Shown: piece by piece, positions 62,692 to 64,000 of the stretch
Numbering within the stretch: position 1 is the first letter of the stretch
Layout of the letters: each line of letters starts with the position of its first letter
IMG/VR virus record: IMGVR_UViG_3300017987_000009
Coordinates: 27,589 to 91,588 of that record
Reading direction: 5' to 3' (one strand)
Source of the DNA: a virus
DNA length: 64,000 nucleotides
Notes under the pieces: generated by a model
Database searches by the model: none
What the model was told of the DNA's origin: nothing
The model's input: only the letters and a program-made list of their open reading frames with translations
Position numbers and translations under genes: made by a program

Positions 62692-63064
62692 GAAGCTGCC
62701 GCAGCTCGCGCTTGTCGCGCTTTGTGTCGTGCTCCCACAGGACGACGACGGACCAGCCCGCCTGCCGGAGCTGGCGCGTGACGCGGCGGTCGCGCCTGCG
62801 GTTGTTCGCCAACTTGAGGGTCCAGAAGTCGCGGTTCGACTTCGGGAGGCGGTAGTGCCGCGGGCACCCGCGCCAGAAGCAGCCGTGGACGAAGACGGCG
62901 ACACGGCGCCTCGGAAGCGCGAAGTCTGGCCGCCCGGGCAGGTCCGGCGAGTTCCGGGTCGGCCGGAAGCCAAGCGAGCGCAGGGCGGCGTCCACGGCCA
63001 GCTCCGGGGCGAGCCGGTCGCCGCGGATCCGGGCCATCAGCCGGGACCGCTCCTCGCGGGTCAC
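62627..63064 (-). CDS. vsr: Very short patch repair endonuclease (Vsr)
   Basis: The only confident gene on the minus strand. A 145-residue protein starts at GTG 63064 (minus strand), with GGAGG 6 bases upstream. It has the Vsr pattern: TREERSRLMARIRG at the start, DLPGRPDFALPRRRVAVFVHGCFWRGCPRH broken by the active-site region (the catalytic Asp in PDF, the zinc-binding His and Cys residues after it), then FWTLKLANNRRRD and GWSVVVLWEHD. Vsr nicks next to T in T:G mismatches caused by deamination of 5-methylcytosine. It is divergent from a cytosine methylase gene, the classic Dcm/Vsr partnership. Longer in-frame upstream sequence is noise inside the intergenic region. Confidence 0.88.
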   Translation of the reverse strand: MTREERSRLMARIRGDRLAPELAVDAALRSLGFRPTRNSPDLPGRPDFALPRRRVAVFVHGCFWRGCPRHYRLPKSNRDFWTLKLANNRRRDRRVTRQLRQAGWSVVVLWEHDTKRDKRELRQLLRHRLSLVERRRRAPRSTAAG

Positions 63065-63296
63065 GGTGCGCCTCCGGGGCGCCCGGAAGGCGCCGGCGCG
63101 GAAACCGGCCCGGCCGGACGGCCGATTTGGCGCCTCGGGCGCCCATATCGCGCCCGTGTCCGCCGGGAGGCGCCGGGCCCGCCGGTTTGGCTTGCCCCGG
63201 AAACCGGGGGCGACACGGGCGGTTCTGGGACGAAACTCGACACGGGCCACGATTATGCCCGTACTGTGACTTGAAGTACACGCGACGGAGGACGAG
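63065..63296. promoter_or_regulatory. Divergent intergenic region between vsr and dcm
   Basis: 232 bases without a gene. It should hold promoters for both genes. GACACGGGC occurs in two direct copies (about 63210 and 63239) and an inverted copy near 63154, a possible regulatory site. The G+C is high except around 63250-63285. No clear -10/-35 pair could be picked for either strand with confidence. Confidence 0.4.
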
Positions 63297-64000
63297 ATGG
63301 GACGGAAGACGATTGACGTGTTCTGCGGGATCGGCGGCCTGACGCTGGGCTTCGAGCGTGGCGCCGGGACCGAGACAGTCGTGGCGATGGAGGCCGAGAT
63401 CCACGCGGCGCGGACCTTCGCCTTGAACCACTCGAAGACGGCCCTCCTGTTCGGGGACTGCCGGAGGTACGCGCCAGCCTCGATCAAGGAGAACGTCGGC
63501 GACGTCGAGGGCGTGGTCGGCGAGGTGCCGTGCGAGCCGTTCTCCCGGGCTCGCCGCCTGGACTACTCGCGCACCGACCCGCGGCGGAACCTGATCAACT
63601 ACGCGCTGAAGCTGGTTTCGACTTTCCAGCCGAAGTTCTTCTGCTTCGAGAACGTGTGGGGCGCGCCGGACAGCCCGTCGTGGAAGAAAGCGCGCTCGCG
63701 GATCTCGAAGGCCGGCTACGGCGTGAACGTGTGGAAGCTGAACGCCGCGGAGCACGGGTCGCCGCAGGCCCGCAAGCGCGCGTTTCTAGTCGGCGTGAAG
63801 GGGTACACCGGCGAGCTCGCGCCGCCGGCCGCCGTCGACGGCGCGCAGAAGTCCGTGACCGACGCGTGGAAGGGTCTCGGCGAGCCGAAGGAGGGCGGCG
63901 ACCCGATGCACCCGCCGATGAAGGACTTGCCGACCAACGTCAAGAACGCGATCAAGAAGGGGAAGCCCGGCGACGGGCTGGCGAACCACGTGCCCGCTGC
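63297..64000 (+). CDS. dcm: DNA cytosine-5 methyltransferase (3' truncated by window edge)
   Basis: 234 residues are visible from ATG 63297 behind GGAGG. C5-methylase motifs: motif I IDVFCGIGGLTLGFE, motif IV GEVPCEPFS with the catalytic Cys (a variant of PPCQPFS), motif VI FENVWG with Glu, and motif VIII SPQARKRAFLVG. The target-recognition region and motifs IX-X lie beyond the window. It adds a methyl group at C5 of cytosine from SAM; its vsr partner repairs the deamination damage. Partner genes and position at the end of the head operon suggest a late or independently expressed modification module. Confidence 0.85.
   Translation, partial: MGRKTIDVFCGIGGLTLGFERGAGTETVVAMEAEIHAARTFALNHSKTALLFGDCRRYAPASIKENVGDVEGVVGEVPCEPFSRARRLDYSRTDPRRNLINYALKLVSTFQPKFFCFENVWGAPDSPSWKKARSRISKAGYGVNVWKLNAAEHGSPQARKRAFLVGVKGYTGELAPPAAVDGAQKSVTDAWKGLGEPKEGGDPMHPPMKDLPTNVKNAIKKGKPGDGLANHVPA

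Noticed and set aside
63065-63487. N-terminal extension of Vsr on the minus strand
   Set aside because: The upstream 141 codons run into the methylase gene and have no Vsr features; GGAGG lies just before GTG 63064.

Overview
The window is one 64 kb stretch of a GC-rich (roughly two thirds G+C), tightly packed tailed-phage genome. Almost every gene is on the + strand, many overlap by 1-4 bases (TGATG, GTGA), and most have strong Shine-Dalgarno sites, often in the form GGACAAGGAGG. A baseplate-J protein and a P2 gpI-like tail protein point to a contractile tail (myovirus). The host is probably a high-GC bacterium: the replication genes are bacterial in type and two promoters look leaderless, a pattern common in Actinomycetota, but the sequence does not fix the host. 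No capsid, sheath or tail-tube gene lies inside the window.

Layout. 0-5 kb: end of the tail operon (baseplate J, tail protein I, beta-propeller fibre). 5-7 kb: lysis cassette (amidase endolysin and two membrane proteins). 7-31 kb: replication, recombination and repair: a UvsW-like helicase interrupted by an intein, a winged-helix protein and replication initiator, a DnaC-like loader, DnaB-like helicase, DnaG-like primase, a GIY-YIG homing nuclease, DnaE polymerase, an HU-like protein, a probable UvsY, ssDNA-binding protein, RecA/UvsX, a single-chain Mre11-Rad50, a RuvC-like resolvase and a family-4 uracil-DNA glycosylase. 31-39 kb: a SpeD-like pyruvoyl decarboxylase behind a structured leader, then about 20 tiny genes, many with zinc ribbons. 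39.1-40.7 kb: an ultra-GC tract with no convincing gene, whose strand skew flips, ending in an AT-rich, iteron-like and dyad-containing segment (candidate origin/control region). 40.7-51.6 kb: accessory genes (amidoligase, double gamma-glutamylcyclotransferase, DUF932, serine recombinase, Spo11/TopoVI-A-like protein, Cys-cluster protein, MT-A70 methylase). Several intergenic spaces here carry paired hairpins plus a GGACAAGGAG box, one of them a 24-bp-stem RNA element. 51.6 kb: rho-independent terminator, then a promoter that opens the packaging/head operon (terminase small and large, portal, a giant MuF protein fused to a kinase and an ADP-ribosyltransferase-like domain, an ASCH-nucleotidyltransferase fusion). 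62.6-64 kb: a vsr gene (the only confident minus-strand gene) divergent from a truncated dcm.

How it fits together. The phage brings a nearly complete replisome and a T4-like recombination set (UvsY, SSB, UvsX, Mre11/Rad50, UvsW, RuvC-like). It also has several S-adenosylmethionine-using enzymes (Dcm, MT-A70 methylase, possibly SpeD) that could alter or evade host DNA defence. The most unusual elements are a homing endonuclease read in a different frame inside the helicase intein, the MuF-kinase-ART protein that could be packaged and injected, the amidoligase plus double cyclotransferase pair, and the structured RNA leaders.
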